From: Bacteroidota bacterium
Lineage (GTDB): Bacteria; Bacteroidota; Bacteroidia; AKYH767-A; OLB10
Direction: 5' to 3'
DNA length: 64,000 nt
Assembly: GCA_016699635.1 (NCBI GenBank)
Contig: CP064983.1
Location: 3,162,001-3,226,000 of the forward strand
In this document: one piece after another, positions 1 to 8,875 of the stretch
Layout: each line of letters begins with the position of its first letter
Position numbering within the stretch: position 1 is the stretch's first letter
Position numbers and translations under genes: made by a program
The notes under the pieces: model-generated
Database searches by the model: none
What the model was told of the DNA's origin: nothing
What the model saw: the letters and a program-made list of their open reading frames with translations, nothing else

Positions 1-2
1 AC

Positions 3-570
3 ATTGATTCAACCAATAATATTCCAACAACATACGATACTATTTTTCCTTTAGATTATTTTCCGGCATTTCCGGGTTCATATTGGAAGTATGTGGACTC
101 AAATAATGATACAACAGTGCGCAAGACGGATTCTCTATATAGAAAGGATTATTATACTTATGGGTCAGCTGCTTATGTATCTGACACTTTTTATGTACCA
201 ATATACAACAATATTCCTATTTGGAAATATGAAGAACATACCGGCCCCATTTCACACTCAGGTTCATATCCATTTAGAGTTATTTTATCTGAGACACTTC
301 CGGTAGGTAGCGATTGGCCTGTTTTTTATTGGTCAGGAACAGGTGTAAGCAGAAAGCTAATTGCAAAAGATACAACCATTACTATTTCTTCGATTGCATA
401 TTACCCTACTATAGTAATTGAGGAATACTATTCAGCTTACCGCCACATTACATTTGGATCGCAAAAGGTATTATACCAAGAATATAGGGTTAATACGAGA
501 AGATCTCTATAATAATTTGGACTCAACTACGAACACTAAAGAACTGATTGATTATTTTATTAACATATAA
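3..570 (+). CDS. C-terminal part of an unknown protein, cut by the window edge, one frameshift
   Basis: The frame is open from the first bases with no start codon, so the gene begins upstream of the window. The visible part (about 190 residues) is rich in Tyr, Ser and Thr, with many short strand-like stretches (SYWKYVDS, YPFRVILSE), as in exported beta-rich Bacteroidota proteins. The original frame stops at 512, but one frame over the text continues naturally (REDLYNNLDSTTNTKELIDYF) to a TAA at 568-570, so one extra base probably sits near 490-500. I recognise no family and see no sorting tail. Confidence 0.5.
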
Positions 571-620
571 CAGTAGTGCTATCAGAAATGTAAATTTTTC
601 AGGTGATTTGTTAGGAGTGA

Positions 621-640
621 TGGTCAGCCGTGGTTGTTCA
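621..640 (+). repeat. REP-like palindrome, copy 1
   Basis: Copy of the motif GTCAGCCGTGGCTGAT, whose core TCAGCC-GT-GGCTGA is an inverted repeat. This copy has TT in place of CT in the second arm. It is one of five copies in the window, all in gene-free spacers. Confidence 0.5.
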
Positions 641-800
641 TCCTCTAATCACTCAAAAAAATCTGCGCTCTTAAATCTGCATTCCTCTGCTCACCCCCGA
701 TCAAAAGAGGCTATGCTCTTTACAAAATGCCAAAAAGGGTGTCTGCCCACAAAGTTTACTGAATAAACCACAGAACTAATTTTAATACTGTAGGATCAAA

Positions 801-820
801 CTTGTCGGCTATGGCTGATT
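801..820 (+). repeat. REP-like palindrome, copy 2
   Basis: Degenerate copy (GTCGGCTATGGCTGATTA) of the GTCAGCCGTGGCTGAT motif found five times in two spacers. Confidence 0.45.
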
Positions 821-900
821 ATTTAATTCAATCCCTCACGAAAAAATTTCAAATTGCGTGTAGCCTCACTTTGTGGTAAGGGGTGTATGCAGGAATTCAG

Positions 901-940
901 AGTTATCTAATTATCTAATTATCAAATTATCTAATTTGAG
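901..940. repeat. TTATCTAA microrepeat run
   Basis: Repeated TTATCTAA-like words (TTATCTAATTATCTAATTAT, then AAATTATCTAATTTGAG) form a short imperfect tandem run directly before REP-like copy 3. No coding potential. Confidence 0.6.
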
Positions 941-950
941 TATTCACCCC

Positions 951-970
951 TGTCAGCTGTGGCTGATAAT
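951..970 (+). repeat. REP-like palindrome, copy 3
   Basis: GTCAGCTGTGGCTGATAA, one mismatch from the consensus GTCAGCCGTGGCTGAT; lies just beyond the 3' end of sucD. Confidence 0.55.
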
Positions 971-1006
971 AACTTAATCACTTTCTACATGCTAAAGCAT
1001 GGTGTT

Positions 1007-1888
1007 CTATGCAGATACTTTGCTTAGTACACGCACCATGGTTTCGCCAATTTCTGCAGGCGATGCAACAACGTGAATGCCGCACTCGGCCATAATTTTC
1101 ATTTTGGCTGCTGCAGTATCGTCAGCACCACCAACGATGGCTCCGGCATGTCCCATTCTGCGGCCGGGAGGGGCTGTTTGTCCGGCAATGAAACCTACAA
1201 CAGGGTTTTTGCTGTTGTTTTTTATCCATCGTGCAGCTTCTGCCTGGAGGTTACGACCAATTTCGCCAATCATGATGATGCCATCGGTTTCGGGGTCGTT
1301 CATAAAAAGTTCTACTGCTTCTTTTGTGGTGGTACCGATAATGGGGTCGCCACCAATGCCAATGGCAGTAGAAATGCCTGCACCAGCTTTTACTACCTGG
1401 TCGGCAGCTTCGTAGGTTAGTGTTCCTGATTTAGAGACAATGCCTATGCGTCCTTTCTGAAATACAAAGCCGGGCATAATACCCACCTTACACTCACCGG
1501 CAGTAATTACACCGGGGCAGTTGGGGCCAACAAGTCGCGCTTCTTTGTCGCGCAGATAGTCGCGCACCTGAATCATATCTTTAGTAGGGATGCCTTCTGT
1601 GATGGCAACAATGAGTTTTATGCCAGCCTGTGCAGCTTCCATAATGGCATCGGCAGCAAAAGCCGGAGGAACAAAAATGATGCTTACATCGGCACCGGTT
1701 TGTTTTACAGCATCGGCAACGGTATTGAAAACAGGTCGGTCTAAATGTGTTGTTCCGCCTTTGCCGGGGGTTACACCACCAACAACCTTGGTACCATACT
1801 CTATCATTTGTCCTGCATGAAAAGTGCCTTCTGTTCCGGTGAATCCCTGAACAATAATTTTTGAATCTTTATTGACTAAAACGCTCAT
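1007..1888 (-). CDS. sucD: succinyl-CoA ligase (ADP-forming) subunit alpha
   Basis: Makes or uses succinyl-CoA in the citric acid cycle with substrate-level phosphorylation, as an alpha/beta complex in the cytosol; the beta subunit is not in the window. The 293-residue length is normal for the family. Visible are the N-terminal CoA-binding stretch (GFTGTEGTFHAGQM), the glycine-rich CGVIT-type region (GPNCPGVI) and the phosphohistidine loop (GRRMGHAGAI, about residue 246). The ATG start at 1888 follows a TAnnTTTG promoter. The gene stands alone, with a repeat-bearing spacer downstream. Intact. Confidence 0.95.
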   Translation of the reverse strand: MSVLVNKDSKIIVQGFTGTEGTFHAGQMIEYGTKVVGGVTPGKGGTTHLDRPVFNTVADAVKQTGADVSIIFVPPAFAADAIMEAAQAGIKLIVAITEGIPTKDMIQVRDYLRDKEARLVGPNCPGVITAGECKVGIMPGFVFQKGRIGIVSKSGTLTYEAADQVVKAGAGISTAIGIGGDPIIGTTTKEAVELFMNDPETDGIIMIGEIGRNLQAEAARWIKNNSKNPVVGFIAGQTAPPGRRMGHAGAIVGGADDTAAAKMKIMAECGIHVVASPAEIGETMVRVLSKVSA

Positions 1889-1914
1889 TGCTTATTGAAA
1901 ATTAAAAAGTTGCG

Positions 1915-1922
1915 CAAAAGTA
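1915..1922 (-). promoter_or_regulatory. sucD promoter -7 box
   Basis: TACTTTTG on the minus strand, 26 bases before the sucD ATG, fits the Bacteroidota -7 consensus TAnnTTTG. Confidence 0.5.
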
Positions 1923-2042
1923 AATTTTATTTTTGAATAATGTGACTGACGGTATAAAGCAGGGTGCTTATTGATTTAATAATTAGGCTTAAAATTTTGA
2001 TTGTTTACAGCGTAGGATTTAATAATTTTTGGTGATGGTGAA

Positions 2043-2093
2043 TCGTAAAAAAAATCATCTCACAATTTAGAATGCAATGGTGAGATGATTTAT
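2043..2093 (-). terminator. rho-independent terminator of fabI
   Basis: On the minus strand the arms AATCATCTCAC and GTGAGATGATT pair around a 16-base loop and are followed by a T-rich tract. It lies 12 bases past the fabI stop. Confidence 0.75.
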
Positions 2094-2104
2094 ATATAAT
2101 GAGC

Positions 2105-2917
2105 CTATGGCTCCATAAATTTTTCCATTGCATTGAGGCTGACACCGGTGAAGGAGAAGCCACCATCGTGAAAGAGATTTTGCATGGTTACCTTGCGTGT
2201 GAAATCGGAAAACATCATTACAGTGTAGTTTGCACATTCATCGGCAGAGGCATTGCCAAGAGGCGACATTACATCGGCATAGTTATAGAAGGCGTTGAAA
2301 CCTTTTATGCCACTGCCTGCAGTTGTTGCAGTGGGCGATTGAGAAATGGTGTTTACTCTTACTTTTTTTGCCATGCCATAATGATAGCCAAAGCTGCGTG
2401 TGATGCTTTCTAAAAGCGATTTTGCATCGCCCATATCATTGTAATGAGGGAAGACACGTTGTGCTGCAATGTAGGTGAGTGCCACTACACTACTCCACTC
2501 ATTGAGGGCATCGAGTTTCATGGCTGTCTGCAATGTTTTGTGCAGGCTTAGTGCAGAAACATCCAATGTTTTATGAAAATATTCGTAGTCTAATGCTGTG
2601 TAATGTTTGCCTTTACGGACATTGGGCGACATGCCAATGCTGTGTAAAACGAAATCTAATTTACCGCCTAAAATTTCCATTGATTTGGTAAACAGGTTTT
2701 CGAGGTCTTCAATAGAAGTGGCATCTGCCGGAATGACTTGCGCATTACATTCTGCTGCAAGTTTGTTTATTTCGCCCATGCGCATAGCAACAGGAGCGTT
2801 GGTTAATGTAAACATTGCTCCTTCCTGATGTGCACGTTGTGCGGTTTTCCATGCAATAGAGTTTTCGTCTAATGCGCCAAAAATGATTCCACGTTTTCCT
2901 TTTAACAAATTGTACAT
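2105..2917 (-). CDS. fabI: enoyl-[acyl-carrier-protein] reductase (NADH)
   Basis: Catalyses the last reduction of each fatty acid elongation round in the cytosol. The 270 residues form an SDR fold with the FabI-type N-terminus (GALDENSIAWKTA in place of the classical TGxxxGxG). The spaced catalytic set is Tyr (LTYIAAQ), Tyr ten residues on (PHYNDMG) and Lys seven further (DAKSLLES), matching the E. coli Tyr146/Tyr156/Lys163 pattern. The ATG at 2917 is the only sensible start. Single gene with its own terminator. Intact. Confidence 0.95.
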   Translation of the reverse strand: MYNLLKGKRGIIFGALDENSIAWKTAQRAHQEGAMFTLTNAPVAMRMGEINKLAAECNAQVIPADATSIEDLENLFTKSMEILGGKLDFVLHSIGMSPNVRKGKHYTALDYEYFHKTLDVSALSLHKTLQTAMKLDALNEWSSVVALTYIAAQRVFPHYNDMGDAKSLLESITRSFGYHYGMAKKVRVNTISQSPTATTAGSGIKGFNAFYNYADVMSPLGNASADECANYTVMMFSDFTRKVTMQNLFHDGGFSFTGVSLNAMEKFMEP

Positions 2918-2965
2918 AAGTTATGTTGTTTTGCGGCTAAAGTAATAGAAATTGATGAAACTGCA

Positions 2966-4879
2966 TTAATCTGTGCCACCGGCAATGCGTTTATTCAGTG
3001 GCGAAGCACTATTGTCAATGGCAGGCAACTGTCCGCTAAAGTGCACAACGGCAGAAGTATCGGTGAGCGATTGCAGAAACAGAATCAGCTTTTTCTTTTC
3101 GTCTTTAGTGAGTTTTAATTTATCATCGGGAAGGGTTTGGTCCGGAAGGTGAATGCCCAGCCCTGCCCCACCTCCTTTGTCATAAAAATCAACAACCTCC
3201 TGAAGCGTTTTGTAAACTCCGTTGTGCATGTAGGGTGCAGTCACTGCAATGTTACGGACAGTAGTTGTTTTGAATGCATATTTAAGCTCGTCATTTTTAA
3301 AAACATTGTAGCGCCCAAGGTCGCCATCTAATTTATAAGGACGTTTGTTGGTTGAGGGCACACCTATAATATCAAACTCACTTTCTCTGTACTGTGGCGG
3401 TGTGGTTCCGTTAAAGAGTCCTGCAAAATGGCAGTGCCCGCATTTGGCTTTGCCCATAAAAAATATTGTAGCCATCAATGACAGGTTGTTCTATTGTGCC
3501 TGCACCACGCATGGCTTTATCAAAAGGCGAATCGAACGACAGTTGTGTGCGCTGAAATTCTGCCAATGCTTTTAGAATGCCTTCTTCGCTTATGGCAGTA
3601 TCTTTTGTTCCTGCAAAAGCCTGACTGAATATTTTTTTGTAGGTTGAAGACTGATTGAGTTTGGCAACGACAACTTTAAAATCGCCATGCATCTCTCTCT
3701 CATTCTGAACAACAGTTTTTGCCTGATCTTCGAGAACCAATACACTGGCATCCATAAACAGATTGCGCTGCAATGCAGCATTTAAAATTGTTGGTGTGTT
3801 GCGAGGCAGTGTGTCGTTTTTTAAAAAACCATAAGACTTAGGAAGGCCATCGGTATAAGCCATATTGGGTTTATGGCACGATGCACATGACACAGCATTG
3901 TTGACAGAAAGTATAGGGTCGAAAAATAAAAGTTTGCCAAGATAAGGAAGCATATCTCCGTTGTTGCTGCGCTGAAGTTTGGTAAAGAAATAGGTGTTGT
4001 AGGCTTCTTTCTCAAAAAGTGTTGTAGCATCAAGATTTAAGGCTCTTATATTTTGCGGGTCGAATTTTAAAATATTTTTTCTTGCATTGATGAGTGATAA
4101 ATTTACAGGCACAACATAGTTGCGATAGAATGTAAAGTAATCGAACTCCGCACCTTGGTTTACTCTTATTTGCTGACGGTCGAGAAAAGCTACGGCAGAG
4201 TCAATGCTGTTGTTGACCATTGAAAAATCGGCATTGCGATAAGAGATATTTAAAATATTGCTGATAGAAAACAGTGCTGCTTTAGTTTCTGGTATTCCTG
4301 TCTTAATAATCTGACAGTCGAAATTGTTTATACCCAATGTGTAAATTTTTACAAGGCGCAGTTGCATTATTTCGAACAACTGATAATCGTAGGGGGGTGC
4401 AGTGTTTTAAACGATGTGGCTAACTTGGCAGCCAGACCAAGTGTGTGATTGATTTCATCGAGCAGTTGTGCTTTATTCAATGGTTTTTCGGAAATTATTT
4501 CTTCTATTACCTGCAAGCCATGTGGTGGACGAACATATTTGCTCTGCGGTTCTTCTTCGACCATTGGAATGGGCGGGCCGTTGAGGTCGCGTTCTGTATA
4601 AGCAAAATAATATCCGGTGAAGCCTTCGAGTTTTTTATAGGCAAGGCGACAGGCTTTAAATTGTGCAATCAACTGCTGTGAGTTTACTTTATTGCTGCCG
4701 GCAAGAATTTTAAGTTTTTCGAGTTCTCCAGAGAAATCTAATGACGATTTTGAGAGATAGGCTTCTAATGCCTGCTGCTGATATTCATTTTCTTTGACCG
4801 TTATGAACGACCATTGCAGTAATGCTACAATGATGAGAATTGCTGATGTTGTTATGTATATGCTTTTCTTAAATGGCAT
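2966..4879 (-). CDS. di-haem cytochrome c peroxidase family protein (two frameshifts)
   Basis: Reconstructed as one gene of about 637 residues. An N-terminal membrane segment (about residues 8-25) is followed by a domain of unknown role (YKKLEGFTGYYFAYTERDL), then a cytochrome c peroxidase module with haem motifs CASCH and CGHCH and the line TVRNIAVTAPYMHNGVYKTL typical of the family. The reading frame breaks twice. Near 4390-4396 a run of C needs one more base (HPPYDYQLFE restored), and near 3450 a run of G needs one fewer (FYGKAKCGHCH restored). Bacteroidota members are periplasmic peroxidases or related electron-transfer enzymes; the substrate here is inferred only. Confidence 0.8.
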
Positions 4880-5100
4880 CTTTCAAAAATGACAAAAAAC
4901 TATATATGTGCTTTGTTGAGAGAAATAAAATTATTAACGCAATAGTGGTTATATTTTATGATTGTAAAAATGATTTTTGTCAATTAAAACTTTCTATGAA
5001 ATTAAATTCAAGCAAGAGAAAAATTGCCGTATATAAAAACAATGCTGATTGCCATTAAATAGCATGATAAGTAGTACTTTCGCGCTTCAATTAAAAAGCA

Positions 5101-6912
5101 GTGAATTATTTATCGGTAGAAAATATAAGCAAGAGTTTTGGCGACAGAGTATTATTCAACAACATTTCGTTCGGCATTGCCAAAGGACAGAAACTGGCAT
5201 TGGTGGCAAGAAATGGCACCGGTAAAACATCACTATTGAGAATTTTAGCAGGACTTGATGTTCCTGATGAAGGTACTGTTACTTTCAGAAATCAGTTGAA
5301 GGTGAGTTATCTTACTCAGGAAAATACTTTACCACAGTTGGCAACGGTTGCAGATTGCCTGACAGAGAACACACACATTTCTGATGCCTTGCTGAATGAA
5401 AAACCACATTATGAACTGACTGAAGAAGAGCAAACACATTTGGGAAAAATAAAATCTGTTGCAGGAAAATTGGGTGTTCCATTTTTTCATCAAAAGGTGA
5501 ATGAACTTTCGGGCGGGCAGCAAAAACGTTTGGCGCTATCGAAAGTGCTGATTGATGAGGCTGACTTTATCATTATGGATGAGCCTACCAACCACTTAGA
5601 CTTAGACATGATTGAATGGCTTGAATCGTTTTTAGCATCAACAAACATAACGATGTTGCTTGTTACACACGACCGTTATTTTTTAGATGAAATATGTGAT
5701 GAAATACTTGAACTTGAAGACGGGAAACTGTACAGACATAAGGGCAACTACAGCTACTATTTAGAGAAGAAAGCAGAGCGTGATGAAATGGAATCGGCAA
5801 ACCTGCAGCGTTCAAAAAATCTATTTCGTACAGAATTGGATTGGATGCGAAAACAACCACGGGCACGTGGCACAAAATCAAAATCGCGGATAGATGCCTT
5901 TCATGTGCTTGAAGAAAAAACTAAAAAGAAAAATGAACAAGGTAATGTGGCACTTGACATCAACATTTCGAGAATAGGAAGTAAAATTCTGGAAATACAC
6001 CACATCAGCAAATCGTATGGCGACCTGAAACTGATTGACAACTTTGACTACTCGCTGCGTAAAGGCGAGAAAATTGGAATTGTTGGCAGCAATGGTGCAG
6101 GAAAAAGTACACTGCTGAATATCATAATGGGAAAAGAGCCTTGCGATAAAGGTAAGATTGTGATGGGTGAAACTATTGTGCCCGGATATTTTGAGCAGCA
6201 ATCGAAAAATATTTCAGATCAGAAGCGGGTTATTGAAGTGATTCGTGAAATTGCTGACTTTATTCCGATGAGTGGTGGACGAAAAATATCTGCATCGCAG
6301 TTGCTTGAACGTTTTCTATTTGACCCGTCCATGCATTTTCAGTATGTAGAAAAATTGAGTGGTGGCGAAAAACGCAGATTGTATTTGCTCACGGTGCTGA
6401 TGAAAAACCCGAACCTTTTGATATTGGATGAGCCAACCAATGATTTAGATATACAGACACTTTCTGTTCTTGAAGATTATTTGGCATCGTTTGAAGGCTG
6501 TGTGATTATTGTAACGCACGATCGTTTTTTTATGGACAGGGTTGCAGACCACATCTGGGCATTTGAAGGAGATGGAAAAATCAGTGTTCTGAATGGCAAT
6601 TACTATGACTACAGACAAATGCTGAAGGAGCAAAAGAGAGCAGAAAAAGGAAGCAGCAGCAGTAGTGAGAACAAAACCGGAAGAAACAACAGCGAATAAA
6701 AACGCAAGCTTTCATTCAAAGAAAAGCAGGAGTACGAAAAGTTGGAGAATGACATTATGCTGCTTGAAGAGGAAAAAACAATGTTGGAACAACAGATGGG
6801 CGAAGCAGAACTTACACATGAAAAGTTAATGGAAGTAAGTAATCGCTTTCAGCAGGTGCTGCATGACATTGATGCAAAGACAATGCGTTGGATGGAACTT
6901 GCAGAAATAGGC
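5101..6912 (+). CDS. ABC-F family ATPase, Uup-like (in-frame TAA before the C-terminal coiled coil)
   Basis: Soluble ABC-F protein with two ATPase cassettes and no membrane domain; the family acts on ribosomes or, for Uup, on DNA and ribosome-related processes. Cassette 1 has Walker A ARNGTGKTS, signature LSGGQQKRLALS and Walker B IIMDEPTNHLDL. Cassette 2 has GSNGAGKST, LSGGEKRRLYL and LILDEPTNDLDI. The start is GTG (5101, MNYLSVENISKSFG). A TAA at 6697-6699 ends a 532-residue product, but the same frame continues for about 70 codons as a coiled coil (KLSFKEKQEYEKLEND) to a TGA at 6912. That is the usual C-terminal extension, so the internal stop looks like a base error or recent nonsense mutation. 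Confidence 0.85.
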
Positions 6913-6922
6913 TGATATTTAC

Positions 6923-7957
6923 TTATGGTGTTTTAGTCAATATAAAACCATGCTGATAGCCTTTGTAATGATTGCAGATAAGGTAGTTTTTAATTTTACT
7001 TTCTGACTTACGTAAGTAAAAATGTTCAGGCAAAATACCGGAGTTTGTTGCAGCCTGACCAATAAGCCAAAGTGCCAATGCCGACACCGTTGGAAATTCA
7101 CCAAAAAAATGTTTATATCTGATGATTGCAGATTGCTGAAAATGACTTTCAACAGCATAATGCAATGTTTCATTCCTGACATCGCCATTGTGACCTGAAA
7201 CCAACATAGTTTCCGAAAGATTTAAAGCATGTTTATCGCAAAATTGTTTTAGCTGTTGTAAAACTTCGTCAACATCAGTACTGTGAAGTGTGCTTACGTC
7301 AACAATTTCTAACAGTGCACTTTCTGAATTGTTACTTACTGTAAACGCTGCACAACCCTCACCGGCAATGCTTCCTTCTGTTTTTGATTCATACAAACCA
7401 TTTACAGGAATTTCGTTCTTATACCATCCACCCAAGCGTTCTATATTGTAATTATAGTCAGAAATTTCATCAATGCCACCGAGCAATAAGGTTGAGTTTT
7501 TATTTTCTACTAAATACATGAAAGCATCAAGCAAAGCATTTTCAAAAGCATTGCCACGGTGAACATGCGTTATGTTGTAGCCACGACATTGATGATTCAT
7601 TCCAATGGTTGAAGCAATGGCATTGGGTGTGCTCTGCACAAAATTGGTTGGTGTTAATGTGCCTTCATCATACTGCACAATCTGATTAAGAAAACGAATA
7701 CAATCTTCCATACCGCCATTTGCAGTACCTATTATTATTCCGTTTACAGGGTGATTTTCCAGATTGAGTTTGCTCACAGCACCGCAGGTCATGCGCACAG
7801 CTTTACCCATTCTTCGCAAAACGGCAGGTGCAATCATACTGTAAACAGGTTCGCGCGCCATAAGCTTTTCTGTTTGCAAGCTATGTTCTGAAAGATCTGT
7901 TTCGCCAAAAGTATTTCTGGCGCTGATGCATACTGAAGATTTAATGTAAATACCCAT
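6923..7957 (-). CDS. beta-ketoacyl synthase-like protein without the usual catalytic cysteine
   Basis: 344 residues resembling the N-terminal part of ketosynthases, as found in flexirubin/aryl-polyene-type lipid clusters of Bacteroidota. Typical stretches are GIIIGTANGGMEDC, NAIASTIGM and SIAGEGCAAF. At the place where a ketosynthase has its nucleophile (DTACSS-like) this protein reads NITHVHRGNAFENALLDA, with no Cys. It may therefore be a chain-length-factor-like partner or an inactive homologue. No other polyene genes are nearby. Convergent with the ABC-F gene, 10 bases apart. Function uncertain. Confidence 0.65.
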   Translation of the reverse strand: MGIYIKSSVCISARNTFGETDLSEHSLQTEKLMAREPVYSMIAPAVLRRMGKAVRMTCGAVSKLNLENHPVNGIIIGTANGGMEDCIRFLNQIVQYDEGTLTPTNFVQSTPNAIASTIGMNHQCRGYNITHVHRGNAFENALLDAFMYLVENKNSTLLLGGIDEISDYNYNIERLGGWYKNEIPVNGLYESKTEGSIAGEGCAAFTVSNNSESALLEIVDVSTLHSTDVDEVLQQLKQFCDKHALNLSETMLVSGHNGDVRNETLHYAVESHFQQSAIIRYKHFFGEFPTVSALALWLIGQAATNSGILPEHFYLRKSESKIKNYLICNHYKGYQHGFILTKTP

Positions 7958-8095
7958 GATTTTGAAAAAGCAAGATTAAGAAATTTGGCTTCATCGAAAA
8001 GTACTTCTGCAAGCAAATTATTTAATTAACAATTTTGTTTTTATAAGCTTCCTTAATCTTTCATAATCTGCAACTGCCTATATGCAACGAAACTG

Positions 8096-8103
8096 TATTT
8101 TTG
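8096..8103 (+). promoter_or_regulatory. gldF operon promoter -7 box
   Basis: TATTTTTG fits the TAnnTTTG consensus, 36 bases before the gldF ATG. Confidence 0.45.
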
Positions 8104-8139
8104 GCAGTCTTTATTTCAGCATTGCTGCTTTAAATTATT

Positions 8140-8874
8140 ATGTATTCACTTTTCAAGAAAGAGATAAACAGTTTTCTTAATTCACTAATAGGATATATTT
8201 CCATTGCTGTTTTTTTAATTGTGATTGGATTATTTCTGTGGGTGTTTCCGGGCAACGACCTCAACATTGCAGACAGTGGTTATGCTGCCGTAGATAGTTT
8301 ATTCAACATTACACCATGGGTTTACATGTTTTTGATTCCTGCCATAACCATGCGCATGTTTTCGGAAGAAAAACGTACAGGGACTTTGGAGATATTGCTT
8401 ACCAAACCTTTAACAGAGTTTCAGATTGTATTGGCAAAATATTTATCAGGATTGGTATTGGTAATATTTTCATTGCTGCCAACATTGGTTTATGTGGTTA
8501 CAGTTTATAAATATGCTGCACCCGTAGGAAATATTGATTTGGGTGGAATTGCAGGAAGTTATATAGGATTGTTTTTTCTGGCATCGTGATTTGTTGCCAT
8601 TGGTGTTTTTGCTTCATCATTAGCAGATAATCAATTGGTATCATTTATCATAGCCATGTTTTTATGCCTGCTATGCTACACAGGATTTCAGTCTGTTGCA
8701 ACAATTCTGGCAACAGGTGTTGTTGCAAACCTGATAGATCAACTTGGTATTGTGGCACATTACAACTCAATGAGCAGAGGTGTTATTGACTCGCGCGATG
8801 TAATTTATTTTATCAGTTTGACAGCGTTATTTTTAGTGTTTACCCGATTAAAACTCGAAAGCAGGAAGTGGTGA
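8140..8874 (+). CDS. gldF: gliding motility ABC transporter permease GldF (in-frame TGA)
   Basis: Membrane subunit of the Gld ABC transporter linked to gliding in Bacteroidota. The reconstructed 244 residues contain an N-terminal helix (GYISIAVFLIVIGLFLWVFPG) and about six membrane segments. The conserved cytoplasmic motif EEKRTGTLEILLTKPLTEFQIVLAKY of ABC-2 permeases lies at about residues 74-99 (partly LLTKPLTEFQ). A TGA at 8587-8589 interrupts the frame between FFLAS and FVAIGVFASSLADNQ, and the same frame continues to the real stop at 8874. TGA is an ordinary stop elsewhere here, so this is a base error or a nonsense mutation. Followed at once by gldG. Confidence 0.8.
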
Positions 8875-8875
8875 T

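Larger units (their letters stand above)
571..1006. other. gene-free spacer with repeat elements
   Basis: No convincing gene. It holds three copies of a palindromic REP-like motif, a run of TTATCTAA-type microrepeats and the word AATTCAG, all of which recur in the spacer at 47217-47583. A 72-codon open frame at 548-766 has no family resemblance and a composition unlike the neighbouring proteins. Confidence 0.6.

Noticed and set aside
548..766. 72-codon open frame in the left spacer
   Set aside because: Overlaps REP-like repeats, no family text, composition unlike genes here.
1073..1420. long plus-strand frames opposite sucD
   Set aside because: Mirror frames of a well-supported gene.
8587..8589. 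TGA read as an amino acid (recoding or alternative code)
   Set aside because: TGA is the normal stop of many intact genes here (e.g. dnaN, gldG), and no selenocysteine context is visible.
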